Source: Jacaranda mimosifolia (taxonomy: Eukaryota; Streptophyta; Magnoliopsida; Lamiales; Bignoniaceae). From it: a stretch of DNA of 64,000 nucleotides. This document shows, one piece after another, positions 1 to 12,700 of the stretch. The stretch lies in NCBI GenBank assembly GCA_018894105.1, contig CM032120.1, positions 30,154,710 through 30,218,709 of the forward strand. Reading direction: 5' to 3'. Numbering within the stretch: position 1 is the stretch's first letter; each line of letters begins with the position of its first letter. Made by a program: the position numbers and the translations under genes. The notes under the pieces are model-generated. The model saw only the letters and a program-made list of their open reading frames with translations, had not been told where the DNA came from and made no database searches.

Positions 1-1158
1 GGATTTGAAATGAGTAATTATATGGTCAACTAATTATGGTCGCATCACTGATCACTATGCCCCTACTCTTTTAGCTCGGTCACCGAGTTAGAAGAGTGTT
101 TGTTGGATAGCGCAGTGTGCACCTGAACAAGATTTTAAGGATATTTGGCTAAATTTATTTAAAATTATTTATAAACTCTTATATTTTATAAAATATTTTT
201 TAAATTTATAAAATATTAATTTTTTTTTAAAAATAAGTTCTTAAAATATTTGGATAAAATAATTTTTTTTGAGCTTGTAATATATTAGTAATGACAATTT
301 CGTAATTAATATAATTACAATTAAAAGAACTTGTTAAAATTTTAAAAATAAGTTATAAACTTCTTACTTTTTAAAAAGAGCTTATAAGGTCCTAACACCT
401 TCTTTAAAAAACTTTACCAAATTCTTTTTGATATTTTATAAGCTCCCAAATATCTTATAAGATATTTTAAAAAGTTTATAAACTCACCCAAACATTATTT
501 TAATCTAAATCTTAGCTGAAAAATTCATAATACTAGTGCATTAATGGGGAAGGCAACTTGGCAATCTTATTTCAATGCTTATAGACATTGTTTGTTAGAT
601 CAACACAATGACAAAGATTAATTTAATTCGGCATGAGAACTTTCGTTCGAGCCGGCCTTAATTTGGCACAAGGGCCTTAGTTTGAGTTCAACCCAAATGC
701 TTTAAAAATTACTCAGTGGAGATTTATGAATATGTTAAAAAATAATTCTTGAAATCACTAGAGTAACAATGAAAAGTAATCTTTCAAGAGTCATTCTGTT
801 GGAATATTTTCAAAATCAAAATTGTATCAAATGATTGAAATTATACGGATGAAAAATATAGAGAGAAGATGCTAACACATATTCTCTTGCGCCTGAGCAC
901 AACGTAAATTGTGCAACGGCGCAAACCTATATAAGTTTACTGAGTCTCTTGCGGTGGGGCACAACATGACCTCTTGTGATGGGGCACAACATCACTTGTG
1001 TAGGGGCACGGACCTGAAGAGGTATGAAGAGAAGGACTGGGCCTTCTAAGCCAATCGCAATGAAGTTTGTGTTGGGGGCTCAAGTTCACTGAGAAGTTTG
1101 TGTAGGGGTACAATCAAATTTGGGCACAGACACAAATCTGCAGGTTGTAACTTTTGGA
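1..1158. other. Non-coding flank, AT-rich
   Basis: No coding signal is visible. The stretch holds the small MITE at 139-495. From about 880 to 1,110 there is a less AT-rich segment in which GGGGCACAACAT-like words recur three to four times, which could be the remnant of a retrotransposon LTR, but no end or partner copy is visible in the window. Confidence 0.5.
139..495. repeat. MITE, PIF/Tourist-like family with GTTTGG ends
   Basis: The left end reads ATATTTGGCTAAATTTATTT and the right end, read on the other strand, ATGTTTGGGTGAGTTTATAA, so the ends form an imperfect inverted repeat. The interior is nearly all A+T and full of CTTATAAG-type words. The same sequence, with a later insertion, recurs at 38,330-39,374, where TTA flanks both ends. 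Here TTA lies at 136-138 and again just after the right end, but the last bases are diverged and the right limit is uncertain by a few bases. The TTA duplication and GGGTGTTTG end fit PIF/Harbinger-type (Tourist) MITEs. No coding capacity. Confidence 0.55.
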
Positions 1159-1167
1159 AAAAATTAA

Positions 1168-1262
1168 GGGATAATTACACATAACCCTATGAGGTTTGGC
1201 CTATGTACAAATAAATTCAAAAATTTCGGAAAATTACAAATACCCCCCCGAGGTTTTGCTCC
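1168..1262 (+). repeat. MULE 1 left terminal inverted repeat
   Basis: Pairs with 7,172-7,266 on the opposite strand. Shared blocks in order are TAATTACA, GAGGTTTGGCCTAT, GGAAAATTACAAATACCCCC (one base different on the other side) and GAGCAAA-like sequence near the inner limit. The two sides differ at scattered bases, so the element is not very young. The inner limit is approximate. Confidence 0.85.
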
Positions 1263-2015
1263 ATCTTACAAATTTGAAAGTCTATCAAGCTCCGTCAAAA
1301 AAAGTGCTGATGTCATCAAAAAAATTACATGGAAATTCGAAAAAGCCCTTAGGTTACTATTATCGTTATTTTTGAGACAAAAATACCCTTGGACCTACTT
1401 GTAATAATTTCAGGACTATGAGGTTCTATTTGTCGATTTTTTGTAAAGCATTGCAGATGGCAGTTTGACAAAATTTTCAATAATGTTGATTTGTTTAATC
1501 ATTGATTTTACATTTATAAATATAATTTTTTATCTCCTTAATACAGATATTTTTTTTGCATATGGCCTATATACAACATTACTTTTACCCCCCTAGAATA
1601 ATAAAAAACTTACACAAGTTGAATAGCCCAATCCTTTTATAAATACAAATTAAGACACATTGCAAATACCCCCCTGAACTTTGAATAAAACTACATAAAA
1701 TGTTAGAAAGAAAGGCTGACATTTGTGCACCAACTATAAATGCTGCAAAAGCCTTACATTTCAATCCTTGAAATATGATAAGTTTGACATATTCATCATC
1801 CAAATACTGCAAAAGCCTTAAATCAACTTACAAATTCATCATCCAAATACTTACAAAATATTTTCAGAAAGTTATCCAGCAAGACAACAAAAAAATCCAT
1901 TGTAGGGTTCCCCAATAGTCATAAAATAATAGACCCCAATTTATAGTTTTTCAAAAATTCAGATTGACAAAAGAAATAGAAGGACAGATGACAGATGATA
2001 GATTTAAGCAACATC

Positions 2016-3166
2016 TCATGACTGTCCTCCACCCCCCATGTGCACATGCGCGGCAATAGATGTAGAGCTGGATGTAGTCTTCTTTTTCCTTTTGATTTCT
2101 CTTAGAATTTCAGCCAATGGAGTATTAGCATCAAAGTTGATAGATTTGTCACTTCTTCTCTGCAAAAAGACAATAAAACAGTAAATAGCAAGTTTTAAAA
2201 ATTCAAATAAGCCTCACTATCATCAAATAGAGACTTCAAACCTTCTTCCTGTTCTGAGTAGTGGACTGAGATGCCTAGGAGGTAGACTGAGATTGCTGGT
2301 TGCAGGTCCTTTTGTTGTGCCCAAGTGACTGGCAGGTGGAGCATCTAAGAGCGCATGATCTCTTGCTTTGTATGGCAGTTGGTGCCTCAGCTAGCTCTCT
2401 TCTTCTGCTTTTCTTAGACCTACCTGGTAGTTTCTTCATTTTAGGAGGAAGAACTTTTGGTGGCTGTGGATTCAAGTCTGAAGGCCAAAAGGCAATATTC
2501 GGAATTGGATGTATCACCTCTGAGTAGGCCTTCAAGTAAACAATGCTGTAGAAGCTAATATTTGAATAAAGCTCTACTGACTCTCTCATATGGGATATGA
2601 CCAATCTAGCATGCTTGCATGGAATGCCAAAAATATCCCATTCTCTGCAATCACAACTCCTATCATCAAGGTTGACAATGTAATGCGTCCCTATTTCTAA
2701 CACCTGGAACTCATATGCACTACTAATTGTCAACTAACATGACACAAACACAGTTAGTCCACCTCTGGCCTCTCTCAAACCTCATCTTCAGCCTAGTCAT
2801 TAACTTTGTTCTAAGACCATCAAGAAGGGTTAAAATTTGTTTTGATCTCAGCTCACCTATCCAGTGGTTGAAAGATTCAGAAATATTGTTTGTGACATGA
2901 TTATTTTTCAACCTTGAATCAAAAGCATGCCTTGCCCATAGCTGAACAAGAATTCCCATCAACTAATCATGTGCAGCCTAACTATGCTCATTTATCTTAT
3001 ACATTGCCCAATTAAAACCTTGGACATTGTAAGAACGCACAGCCATCCAAAAATATTTTTTCAAAAACACTCCTAAAAAGTGTTGTCTAAAATTGGCATA
3101 AATATGCCTGCAACACTTCCTATTTACAACATTGGGAGCAAGCACATTTATAGTTTTAATGAGGCC
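2016..3166 (-). pseudogene. MULE 1 transposase, C-terminal exons with SWIM and CCHC zinc fingers
   Basis: The exon from 3,166 resumes the catalytic domain (RKCCRHIYANF, then NNISESFNHWIGELR, a hallmark of MULE transposases), with two in-frame TAG codons between 2,960 and 2,990. A frameshift or small deletion near 2,735 joins it to a SWIM zinc finger, CDCREWDIFGIPCKHA (CxCx(n)CxH), at about 2,620-2,660, followed by a basic linker and a CCHC knuckle, CSTCQSLGHNKRTC, near 2,310-2,350. A TAG interrupts the frame at 2,275-2,277. A final exon at 2,159-2,016 (acceptor at 2,160) encodes a basic tail ending GGGGQS. SWIM and CCHC motifs bind DNA or RNA and are usual at the C-terminus of these enzymes. 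Confidence 0.85.
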
Positions 3167-3659
3167 CTACCAATAAAAAGGAAGAAGTCACAAATAATAT
3201 CACAGAAACCCTTTAAGTTTCCAACATATAACAAAAAAACCCTTTAGTTACTATCAATACTACATTTAACCCCTTAAGGTAATTACAAGATTACATTTAC
3301 CCCCTCACCATTTGAAAAGCCTGATAAAGACCGAAATGATATTTGCATGCAAAAGACAGCACCTGGAAAAGCCTACAATTTTGTAGATACATATCAAGGG
3401 AACCTTTAACTTTAACAAACATAAATTGCACATCCTTGAAATAGTTATAATCCTACCTTTAACCCCCCTCAACTTGTACATATGTAGCAAACAAACAGTC
3501 TGAAATGCAATCATTTTACATACTATATAAAAATCTATATATGATATTACATTTACCCCCTTAAAGGTTTGTAGACCTAACCAAAGAGGCATTTAAATAT
3601 GTGAAAAATAACCAATAAAACCAGTTAAGTTGTAGAAAGACAACAGAATATAGGAATAC

Positions 3660-4880
3660 CTTCTGTCTGTCAGTCATGAAGGTCCAGGGCTCGTCATTAT
3701 TAAATCCCCCAAGCATATCCCTCAAGCATTCGAAGAAAAATCCCCAAATCTCCTTGCATTCAGTTTCAACAACAACAAATGCAACTGGAAACAGCCCGTT
3801 GTTTCCATCAAGACTTACTGTTGCCCGTAGAACTCCTCCATATGGCCACTTCAGGTGACATCCATCAAATCCTATAAAGGGCCCACAGCTATTCAAAAAG
3901 CCATCTCTCAATGCTTTCAATCCCATGAAGCATATCTTGAAAGTAGGTTCATGTGGTATTAAACTACTTTCAGCACCATTTTCAAACTCTTGATTTGTTT
4001 CAAATTACATGCTAAAAATGGAACTAGGGTTTCTCCTCATCACCATCAGACCATATGAAGGCAGATGAGCATATGACTTACTGTGACTGCCTTCAATATC
4101 AGTAAGTACCTTTCTCTTGGCTCTATAAAGCTGCATATAAGCAGGAGCAACCCTATATTGGCTTAGCTCTGTCCTGAGTCCTCTAGGCCGCATGGTGGGA
4201 TTAGCCCTTAGCACTTCTTTCAACTTCCCAGCCATCTACTTTGCAGAAGCTTCTTTGGTGCGATCAACTCTAATACACATGTGATCTGGCACCATTGTTT
4301 TGATTGCAAAACTAACACCATCTGGCATGGTGGAGGCATGAATCCTCCAGGGGCAACCATTAGAAGCACACTTGGCAGTCACTCTAGTTCTATCATTCTT
4401 TATCCTAACAATCTCAAATCCAGCTCTAATGACGTACTCTTGTAGTACATCTCTGAAGGCATACACATTAGAGAACACCATTCCCTTCTGAAGTTTGATT
4501 TCTGATGTTGAGTCTTTTGGAATGGTGAATTCATCTCTGTCCATTGCAGCACCTCCCAGAGGATTATCTAGAATCTCTTCATCTGATGTGCTTTGAACCT
4601 CACAGTGGTCATCTGACTGGTAATCAGACAACTCAGAGCCTAAACCACGGAGAACACTAAACTCCCTATCTTTCTCACTTGTATCTTCTTCATCTGCCTC
4701 TTCCTCACTTTCCTTTTCCTCACTGTCCTCTTCTTCACTTTCCTTACTCGACTCTGAGGAACTTAACCCTGACTCACCACCATTATTGGGATCATTAGCA
4801 GGGTAGTTTTCAGCTTCATTCAAACCCCAGTCATGAAAAAAGTCATCAGCAACCACCTCACTCAAGAAATCTTCAGCAAC
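3660..4880 (-). pseudogene. MULE 1 transposase, DNA-binding and catalytic exon
   Basis: This exon starts after an acceptor at 4,881 and ends at a donor after 3,660. In order it encodes a Glu/Ser/Asp-rich linker, a MuDR-type DNA-binding domain (FRDVLQEYVIRAGFEI, then CASNGCPWRIHAS, the conserved Cys-Cys-Trp pattern), and the start of the MULE catalytic domain with GFDGCHLKWPYGG (first catalytic Asp) and FMTDRQK (second Asp region). One frame covers the exon but contains two stops: a TAG at 4,236-4,238 where relatives have Trp, and a TAA near 4,002. The 493-bp intron that follows (3,659-3,167) is in phase 0. The domain calls are firm; the copy is dead or needs read-through. Confidence 0.85.
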
Positions 4881-5117
4881 CTACATCACATTATAATAAA
4901 AAATAAACAATACTTCAGATAATGTGTGAAGGACATAAATATGTAAAATAACTAAAATAAACTCCTCTAAGTTTACATAAACTTTCAATAAACCCCATAT
5001 TGTCTACATAAATTTACAATAAACCTCTATTCTATATTTTTATATTACAGATTTATCATTGAAATTCCTCAAACATTATATATCCTCCATTGGCACTGCA
5101 TCCTCATATTAACTTAC

Positions 5118-6406
5118 CTTCGCAGCACCATCTTCAGCTTCAGCAGAATATTTCTCATTTTCATTCATATTTTCCCTCTTAGCAGTAAGGTCCTTCATTA
5201 TCTCCTCAACAATCTACAACAAGTAGCCAACTGTTACTAATAATACGCTACAAAACTTACATAGCCAAAATATTTTGATAATTTACCTTAGCAGTGGCAT
5301 CAACATCAGCAATATCATCACCAGTTTGATGATCAACATCAAAGTCAGATGCAGGCTCACCAATAGGCTCCAGCATATCTGCTGCAGCTATAGAACTCTC
5401 AGGTTGGGGCTCCACCACATCCTCTGCAGGTGGAGCTACCTCACTAACATGCTCCAACACATCTTCCCCAACACCAGAATTCTCGATTTGGGACTCTACC
5501 AGATCCTTTGCAGGTGGAGCCGCCTCATTAACAGGATCCATTACATCTTTTCCAACTACAAAACGCTCACCAATAGCCTCCACCACATCTTGTGGAGCTG
5601 CAACAGGCTCCACCACCTCTTGTGGAGCTACAAAACCCTCAGCCACAACCTCTTTCATAGGCTCCACCACATTCTTAGGAGGTTCAGCTGCCTCAGAAGA
5701 TGTGTTATCTCCACCAACATTCTCCTCAACAACTTCAACAGTATTACCCTCACCAACATGATATCCAGAACACTTATCATCAACAGCCTAATACAAAGCA
5801 ACATATGCAACCTAATTATAAATATGTCCACATACTTCAAATAAAAAGTCAGCATACACCATTAACTTATACATATATTACATAAACCCCCTTCATATTT
5901 CAAATAACAAACTAATACATCCCTGATAGTTATTTTCAATTTAAAAAATACAAAGAAAACTTACACTTTCTTTCACTTCAGTCTCATCCTCCTTACTAGT
6001 TGGATCAACTTGTTCCCCTTTTGCCTGACTGCAACCTTCTCCACTATTAGTTTTGTCATTGCTGTACCCTTCATCAACATGAGCAGCCTCCAGCAACATC
6101 TCAAATGAATGGTCAATAGCCAGAGGAGGTGCCTATTCTATTTGTATGAATAAATCTATCTGTTTCATACCTTGATTGAACTTAAACATATTTTGTAGAG
6201 ACCTATCATCTTTTCCCTATAGCCAATATGTACCAAATCACATCTAAAAATGAAAAGCAAATTTCCAGAAAAAGCTACGTTGCTTAGCATACCCTATGTA
6301 TCACCAATCAATTTTTCATAAGTGTGTGCGTCAGGATCAACATTTTCAATCTTGTAAGTGGAGTCAAGCATATGCACAATAAGGTCAACAATTCGAGAAC
6401 CCATAT
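5118..6406 (-). pseudogene. MULE 1 transposase, N-terminal exons
   Basis: Four exons of the transposase gene can be placed by GT..AG borders on the minus strand: about 6,406-6,296, 6,132-5,965, 5,787-5,287 and 5,213-5,118. The first encodes a short domain (GSRIVDLIVH, later DPDAHTYEKL) of the kind at the N-terminus of plant MULE transposases; it resembles the exon at 63,856. It runs into an in-frame TAG just before a possible donor. The next three encode an acidic, low-complexity linker with repeated VVEP and APP(A)xD words. A still earlier exon ending at 6,812 (donor GTAAT) is likely, but its start is unclear. The linker has no recognisable domain. Splice calls are by eye. Confidence 0.7.
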
Positions 6407-7171
6407 CTGTAACAAAATATTGAAAAACACAAATTACTAAATACAGTAAAACATTACATTTACCCCCTTCTACTTTTCTAATATTTACATATAATTCCAT
6501 CTGATTTCCCATAATAGACAGAATAGTCCTAGATTCTGTTATAGCAAAAATAGGTCCAATAACATCAATTTTACCACACCGTTCATCAATAAAGTGAAAG
6601 TTATCAACATGCCTGGACTAAATCATGTTTAAAATACATACTCAAGTTCATATTTGGTGGAAAAACAGAAAACCCAAAAAAAATAGAAAAAAAATCCATA
6701 CACTACGATTAACAACAGAAAAAGTCGGTATTTTTCGATAAATTCTGAAGAAACATATACGATAATAAGAAGATTGTACAAAAATAACAAGTTTTGGAAG
6801 AAAAAAATTACCTTTCTCAAGGTTGCAAACCCTAGTATTTTCAAACTTCTCCCTTCAAAATGAACTCCAATGGCCACCGATCAATGTCTACAATGGAGAG
6901 TATAATGGTGGGTTTGACAAGAAGTTGGTTTCTGGGAATGTAGGCCGATGGTTTTTCCTGGGTTTTTGAGGAGTTTTTCTTTCTTTGTCAAACTGAGAAG
7001 AATGAAGAAGATAATCGTCTTCCTCTGTACTTTACCGCCTACTGATGGGCATTTTGGTAATTGCCACAGGTAAGGGACATTTTTGTCTTTGGCAAATTTA
7101 AAACTTTTTTCTTTTTTTTTTCATGCAATGGTGTAATAGCCATTTCACAAAAATCGTCCGCCTTAACAGCC

Positions 7172-7266
7172 TTCCGTTTGCTCCAGGGGGGTATTTGTAA
7201 TTTCCCCAAACCTTTGGACCGCGTTGTAAATAGGCCAAACCTCAGGGGGGTATTTGTAATTAACCC
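7172..7266 (-). repeat. MULE 1 right terminal inverted repeat
   Basis: Reverse complement starts GGGTTAATTACAAATACC and continues through GAGGTTTGGCCTATTTACAA, matching the left end. It contains two copies of the ACAAATACCCCCC word about 60 bp apart, as the left end does with one diverged copy. This end lies upstream of the transposase gene, so it probably holds or borders its promoter, as in other MULEs. The promoter role is inference. Confidence 0.85.
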
Positions 7267-7275
7267 AAAAATTAA

Positions 7276-7859
7276 TTATTAAGTTATGACTCGAACTTTG
7301 TTCAGATGTATCTATTCCTTTGTTTATATCCAAAGGTTATAGCCATTGTTATAAGATATGTTTCTTATGAAAAACTACCATAATATCTGCGAATGAACTT
7401 GTCATTTAACAAGAATTGATGAAGAAAAGTACTAAAAAATCCTTGAAAGTTCATGATTTTTTGCAAATAATTTTTCCTGCCCTAGTTCTTTCACAACTTA
7501 GAATTTAAAATTTGTTCTAGGTAGGTTTAAGGTCATTAGGGTTCACTACCCTTTTTCCTAACCTTAATTTATCCTTAAACTTTTTGGTCCTTTTATTTAA
7601 ATGTTTAATTTAATTAATTAGGGCTTTTTTAATTTTACTAAATTGTCCATATAATCTTAATTGTCCATGTCAAAAGCATATTCAAACGGGTAGTTTCTCT
7701 TTGTCCTTATCTAGGCCAATTTGGGATCTTAAACTCTAGCAAGGAAAGTATCATATCTGGCCAAGCTTTGTAGTAAAAGCATCTTTTGATTATCATATCT
7801 AATCGATATTGGTGCAACGTCTCCCTCTATGTTCTCTCATTACAGAGTAGAACCCTAGT
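7276..7859. other. Non-coding stretch between MULE 1 and LINE 1
   Basis: No gene is visible. The sequence becomes less AT-rich toward 7,700 and may include the 5' untranslated part of the LINE that follows, whose exact start I cannot fix because no target duplication was found. Confidence 0.4.
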
Positions 7860-7969
7860 CATGGGAACATGTGTTTGATCCCTTTTTTAATTTTCTTTGA
7901 TAATCTTCTCTTTCATTCTTTTTCTTTCCATCTCTCTCTCTATTGTATCTTTTTTTGACTTCTCTCCCA

Positions 7970-9500
7970 CCATGGACCCCCTAAATGTATTAAATGACCT
8001 CATTAATCACAACTTAAATCTTCAATGCTCTGTCATTGAACACCCACCTATTAATCCTCCTCCCATGTCAAACTCTCAGACTCTTGTTGCAAAAATCATT
8101 GCAGGAAAAGAATTCAACCCAAACATTCTAAAAGATGCTCTGCTTGGTGTTTCAAAGCCACAAAATAGGATACTGTCAACACACTTGGCTCAAACTTCCT
8201 TGCCTTTGCCTTTTTTTTTCCTCTGATATCAATGATTTTTCAGAAAGTGCTTAGACAATCCCCTTGGACATTCAAAAACCATCGCGTGGTCAATAAGTGG
8301 TGGAAAGTTGACCACTCTTTGCAAGATCTGGACTTTAGCAAGTCTGAATTCTAGATTCATGACTACAACCTCCCAGTCTCCTTAATAAATCTCAACACTG
8401 CAAAACTTATTGGTGATATAATGGGAACTTTTATTCAAATGGACCTACCCTCTGAAAGTGCAAGATGGAGACAATCATTTCGCATTAGAGTTAAGATTGA
8501 TCTCTCCAAGCCTTTTATAGATTCCTACATCCTCAAGAAATTAGAAGGTAAGACATTTTTCTTCATGTTAGATATGAAAGACTTGGTGATTTCCATTATT
8601 TCTGCGATTTGATTGACCATAAACACAACTCATGCCCCAAAGCCTTTGAACACCTCAAGAACCTATCGCCCACCTCAAATTCTCACCTAGAACTGAATTT
8701 TGGTGCATAGCTCAGAATGGAAAAGCCCCTAATCCCAAAACCTCAACACCTCACCACCAAATCCACAAGCACAAATTCAATTTTTTGAAACATCCACTCG
8801 AAACAATCACACAGCTCCTCTGAAACACCTATGGTCATTCCCGGCAAATCTATGCTTTCAATACTTCTGTAGTCATCATCTCTACTCCTTGTCCAATCCC
8901 ATCATCTCCCTTACTAAGTAACCAGCAAACTACCTCCTCAGCAAGGGCACTAGCGACATTTTCTCATCAATTAACTTATACTAAAGACAAAAATATCTTA
9001 AGCATCATGCCATAACCTAACACTTCTCTTACATTTAATGCTCCAAATTCCCAAATTTGAGGATCAGATCTCTCATTAGAAAATCTCATCCCAACATTAA
9101 ATGCTCTGAAAAGTTCCTACCTTCAATTACCACCTTAACATATATGCTCAAAACCTAAAGAACAGTGCCATAACACCCTTCTTAGCTATTACAACCTAAA
9201 ATCAAGCTCAATGGATCCTTTTGACTGGACATATCTCAAAATGTCCATCCTACAGCCAAACTCAACCCAAAACTTTGGCCCATCACATACACCCACAAAT
9301 CAGCCTACTTTCTTCCCTAGCATAAAACCAAAATTTGAAATGCCAATCCCTTGTACTTCTCTGCTTAAAAGGCACATTTCTTCCATTGATCTAAACTTCC
9401 CTTTTCTGAAAAAACTTAAAAACAAAGTCCATTTTCATCAACCAAGCTTCTCTCTTATACTAGAAAATAATGAATCTCCCAAAGACACACCAAGCTAAGC
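7970..9500 (+). pseudogene. LINE 1 ORF1 remnant (DUF4283 and zinc-knuckle protein)
   Basis: The likely start is ATG 7,970, giving MDPLNVLNDLINHNLNLQ, then LVAKIIAGKEFNPNILKDAL, which matches the start of the DUF4283 nucleic-acid-binding domain of plant LINE ORF1 proteins. The frame is lost after about 8,226. A later piece at 8,395-8,612 reads FRIRVKIDLSKP, a conserved ORF1 segment, then a Cys-rich sequence near 8,590-8,635 (DFHYFCDLIDHKHNSCP across a frame change) that fits the CCHC knuckle. From 8,700 to 9,500 there is only a Pro/Ser/Thr-rich tail with one longer open stretch at 9,211-9,498. The protein would package LINE RNA; this copy is non-functional. Confidence 0.7.
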
Positions 9501-9723
9501 CTTTCGTTCCTCGCCAAAAATAACTAAAAGCTCAACCCATATCACAAGTATGCCCCCTGAGACACCCTTGTCCAACCCTATTATCTCATAGAGGTGAGAG
9601 AAGAATCATCAAAATAAAGAGACTGGCCAAAATTTTTTGCCCCACTCAATTCAACTCTATCATATCACAAAAATCACTAATGATCATGCAAGCGAAGGCT
9701 CAGAGGGGCTAAGGAAATAATCT

Positions 9724-12700
9724 ATGAAGATATTATCGTGAAATTGCTAAGGGCTTGGTAAGCAAGCCCTTGGCAAAGCGAGCTCTTAGAGCTTTTTTCT
9801 CCTCCCAATCCCCTGACATCCTTTGTGAAGTGAAAATAAAAAAAAATCATCAAATCTTGCACATCCTTTATGCTCATGCTTCTGTAAATTTTGAAGTTGT
9901 TCTATCTTCTTTTAATTTTGGTGGTACTATTCTTGCTTGGTGAGAAGAAATCACCCTTCAAATCCTCAAATCCTTTCCTTGGATCACTAATGCTAATATC
10001 CTTTCTCATAATTCTTCATCCTCTTGGTTTTTTTCTTGCATCTATAGCCCTACTCTCTATGCAGACAAATCAATCTTTTGGCAGTAATTAGAAGATATTG
10101 CTAATTCTATAAACTACAAACCTTGGGTCTGCATTGGAGACCTTAACGTCATATTTTCCCAAAAAGATAAAGTAAGAGGTAGGCTTTTTGCTTCATCATC
10201 CCATCCTAAACTTAGAGATATTCTCAACACTGCAGGCTTTGAGGACATCAATTTTAATGGAAATGCTTTTACTTGGAACAATCATCATGGTGGTTTGGCA
10301 AACATTCGATAGAGACTCGACCGAGCTTTATCTAACCCAAGCTAGAACCTAATCTTTCCCAAGGCTTTCGTCCAACACTTATCGACTCATGCCTTTGACC
10401 ATTCTCCGATCATGTTGTATACTCTCCCCATTTTCATAGAAGGCCCAAAACCATTATGTTTTGAATCGATGTGGCTGTTCCACAAGGTTGCAAGAAAGTT
10501 GTGGGGCAAAGCTAGATCTCCAATTTTTTAGGCTCTCCACCTTACTCTTTCCATTTTAAAATCAAATGTCCCCGTCGTGCCCTCAAATCATGGAATAAAA
10601 ATGTGTTTGGCTACTGTCAAAATCAAATGCTCACCATCCGTCATCTTTTCAATTAGATTCAAAATCTTGATCAAACCCATGACTCTCTTGCTGTGGAAGA
10701 GGCATTACAATGTCATCTTGACGATCTTCTCAAATGTAAGGAGGATATAAGGAGACAACACGCCAAGGAGTCTCGGCTCTAAGAGGGAGACGCAAACTCC
10801 AGGTTTTTTCACCTCGTCACCATAATCCACAAAAGGTACAATCATATTCACTTTTTATTAAATTCCTCTAATGATCATCCTTTTTCTTGGCATGATATGG
10901 GTGCTGAATTTGAGTGCTTCTTCAAAAGTCTTTTCACTTCTTCCTAATATGTATTCCCATTGTACCTAAATAACCTATTTCACCCTCTCATCACCTAAGG
11001 TGACAACGTCTTTTTTTGCAACTTTCTGTCTCCCAAAGAAATAAAGGACTCTTTTCTTTTTGATGAATATACATAAATGTCTAGGCCCTGATGGTTTCTC
11101 CCCAGTCTTCTATAAAAAATTTTGGGACATTGTTGGGACTAATTCAATTAATGTTGTGCTCCATTTTTTTCAAACAGGATACCTCTTGAATGCTCTTAAC
11201 CATACCCATATTGCCCTTATTCCAAAAACAAAAATAAATGCCTGCCATGTTGAGGAGTTTCGACCCATTAGCCCCTACAACATCTCATTAAAAGCTATCA
11301 CTAAAATCCTTGCAAACAGGCTTAAAACCCGTTTAGAGAAAATCATCTCACCAACCCAATTTTCTTTTATGCTAGGCCGAAACATTAACGAAAATTCCAT
11401 TCTCTCCCAAAAAGTGATGCACTGTATTAACCTCAGAAAAAAGGGAAAAATATGGCCATGGAAATTAAACTTGACTTGTCTAAAGCTTTTGATCGAGTCG
11501 AATGGCCTCTTATCTTCACATTCTTCCAAACTTGGTTTTGATCATACTTTCATCCACTGGATTCGACATTGTATCTCCACGCCTCATTTCTCCATTCTCA
11601 TTAATGGATCCCCTTTGGTTTCTTTAAATCACATAGAGGAATCTGCCAATGAGACAACTTTCATCCTTCCTGTTCATTATTTTTACAAAACTTTTCATCT
11701 ATCTTATATCCAAAGCTGAGCAAGAAGGCTTGATCCAAGGTATCGAAATCGCCAAAAATAATCCTCTCATTTCCCATGCTATGTATACGGATGATATCAC
11801 CATCTTCTGTAAAGCTAATAACAAAAAAGCTAGAGCTGTTAGAGATATTCTTAAGACCTAAGAGACTTGGTTTGGACAACGCAGTAATAGGAATAAATCC
11901 CTTGTCCACTTTAGCCCGAACACCTCTGGTTCCCATCGAAACTTAATCCTCTCCATCCTTCAAATGAATATCTGCAACCATAAATATAAACATTTAGGCC
12001 TTGTTTTTTGCAAAACAGTAAGAAACAAAGATTTTGCTAATGAAATTCTTGAAAAATTTCAAAAGAACCTTTGTGGTTGGTGAGCGAAAACTCTTGCCCA
12101 TGTTGGTCGTAATATCTTTGCCAAGGTTGTTGCTCAAGCTTTACCCTCCTACAGAATGCCTGCTTTTTTATTCACCCAAAATACCTATTCCAAAATAGAC
12201 TCACTCATTAGAAAATTTTGGTGGAACACCGGAGATAAAAAAATATTTTCTTGCCCTCAAAGACTGGAACTCCATTTGTGTTCCAAAATCTTTCGATGGC
12301 ATTGGTTTGAGAAGGACCTTTGATATGAACAAATATCTCATTGTGAAGCTCTCTTGGAACATCATTTCAACCCCATCTAAACTCTGGGTCTCCCTCATTA
12401 CCTTAAAATATCTCAACCATGGAAACTTTCTTGAGTTATCTTTCCTTACTGTGGTGTATCATGGGTATGGAAGAATACCTGTGCATGTATCCTTATGATA
12501 GAAAAAGGTACATGCTTTTCCATCCATTGAAGATCCTATGTTCGTATTTGGGATGACACGTGGATCCCGTCAATTAATGGATTTACCCTACTTCCTTCCA
12601 CTCAATCGCAACAGACTCTTCACAATCACACATACATGAAGGACCTCATTCACTCGGGTTGTTACTTCTAGAACATTGATGTTCTTAACACTCTGTTTGA

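Larger units (their letters stand above)
1168..7266 (-). mobile_element. MULE 1: full-length Mutator-like DNA transposon
   Basis: Both ends begin GGG(A/T)TAATTACA and carry the words AAATACCCCCC and GAGGTTTGGCCTAT in the same order, so about 95 bp at each end form a terminal inverted repeat. A perfect 9-bp target duplication, AAAAATTAA, sits at 1,159-1,167 and 7,267-7,275, the length made by Mutator-superfamily transposases. The 6.1 kb between hold one multi-exon transposase gene on the minus strand, running from near 6.9 kb to 2,016. In-frame stops and at least one frameshift show that this copy cannot make an intact transposase, though splice sites and ends are well kept. Confidence 0.9.

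Noticed and set aside
5275..5844. Plus-strand open stretch of 189 codons
   Set aside because: It lies antisense to the acidic linker exon of MULE 1, whose splice borders and composition are convincing on the minus strand.
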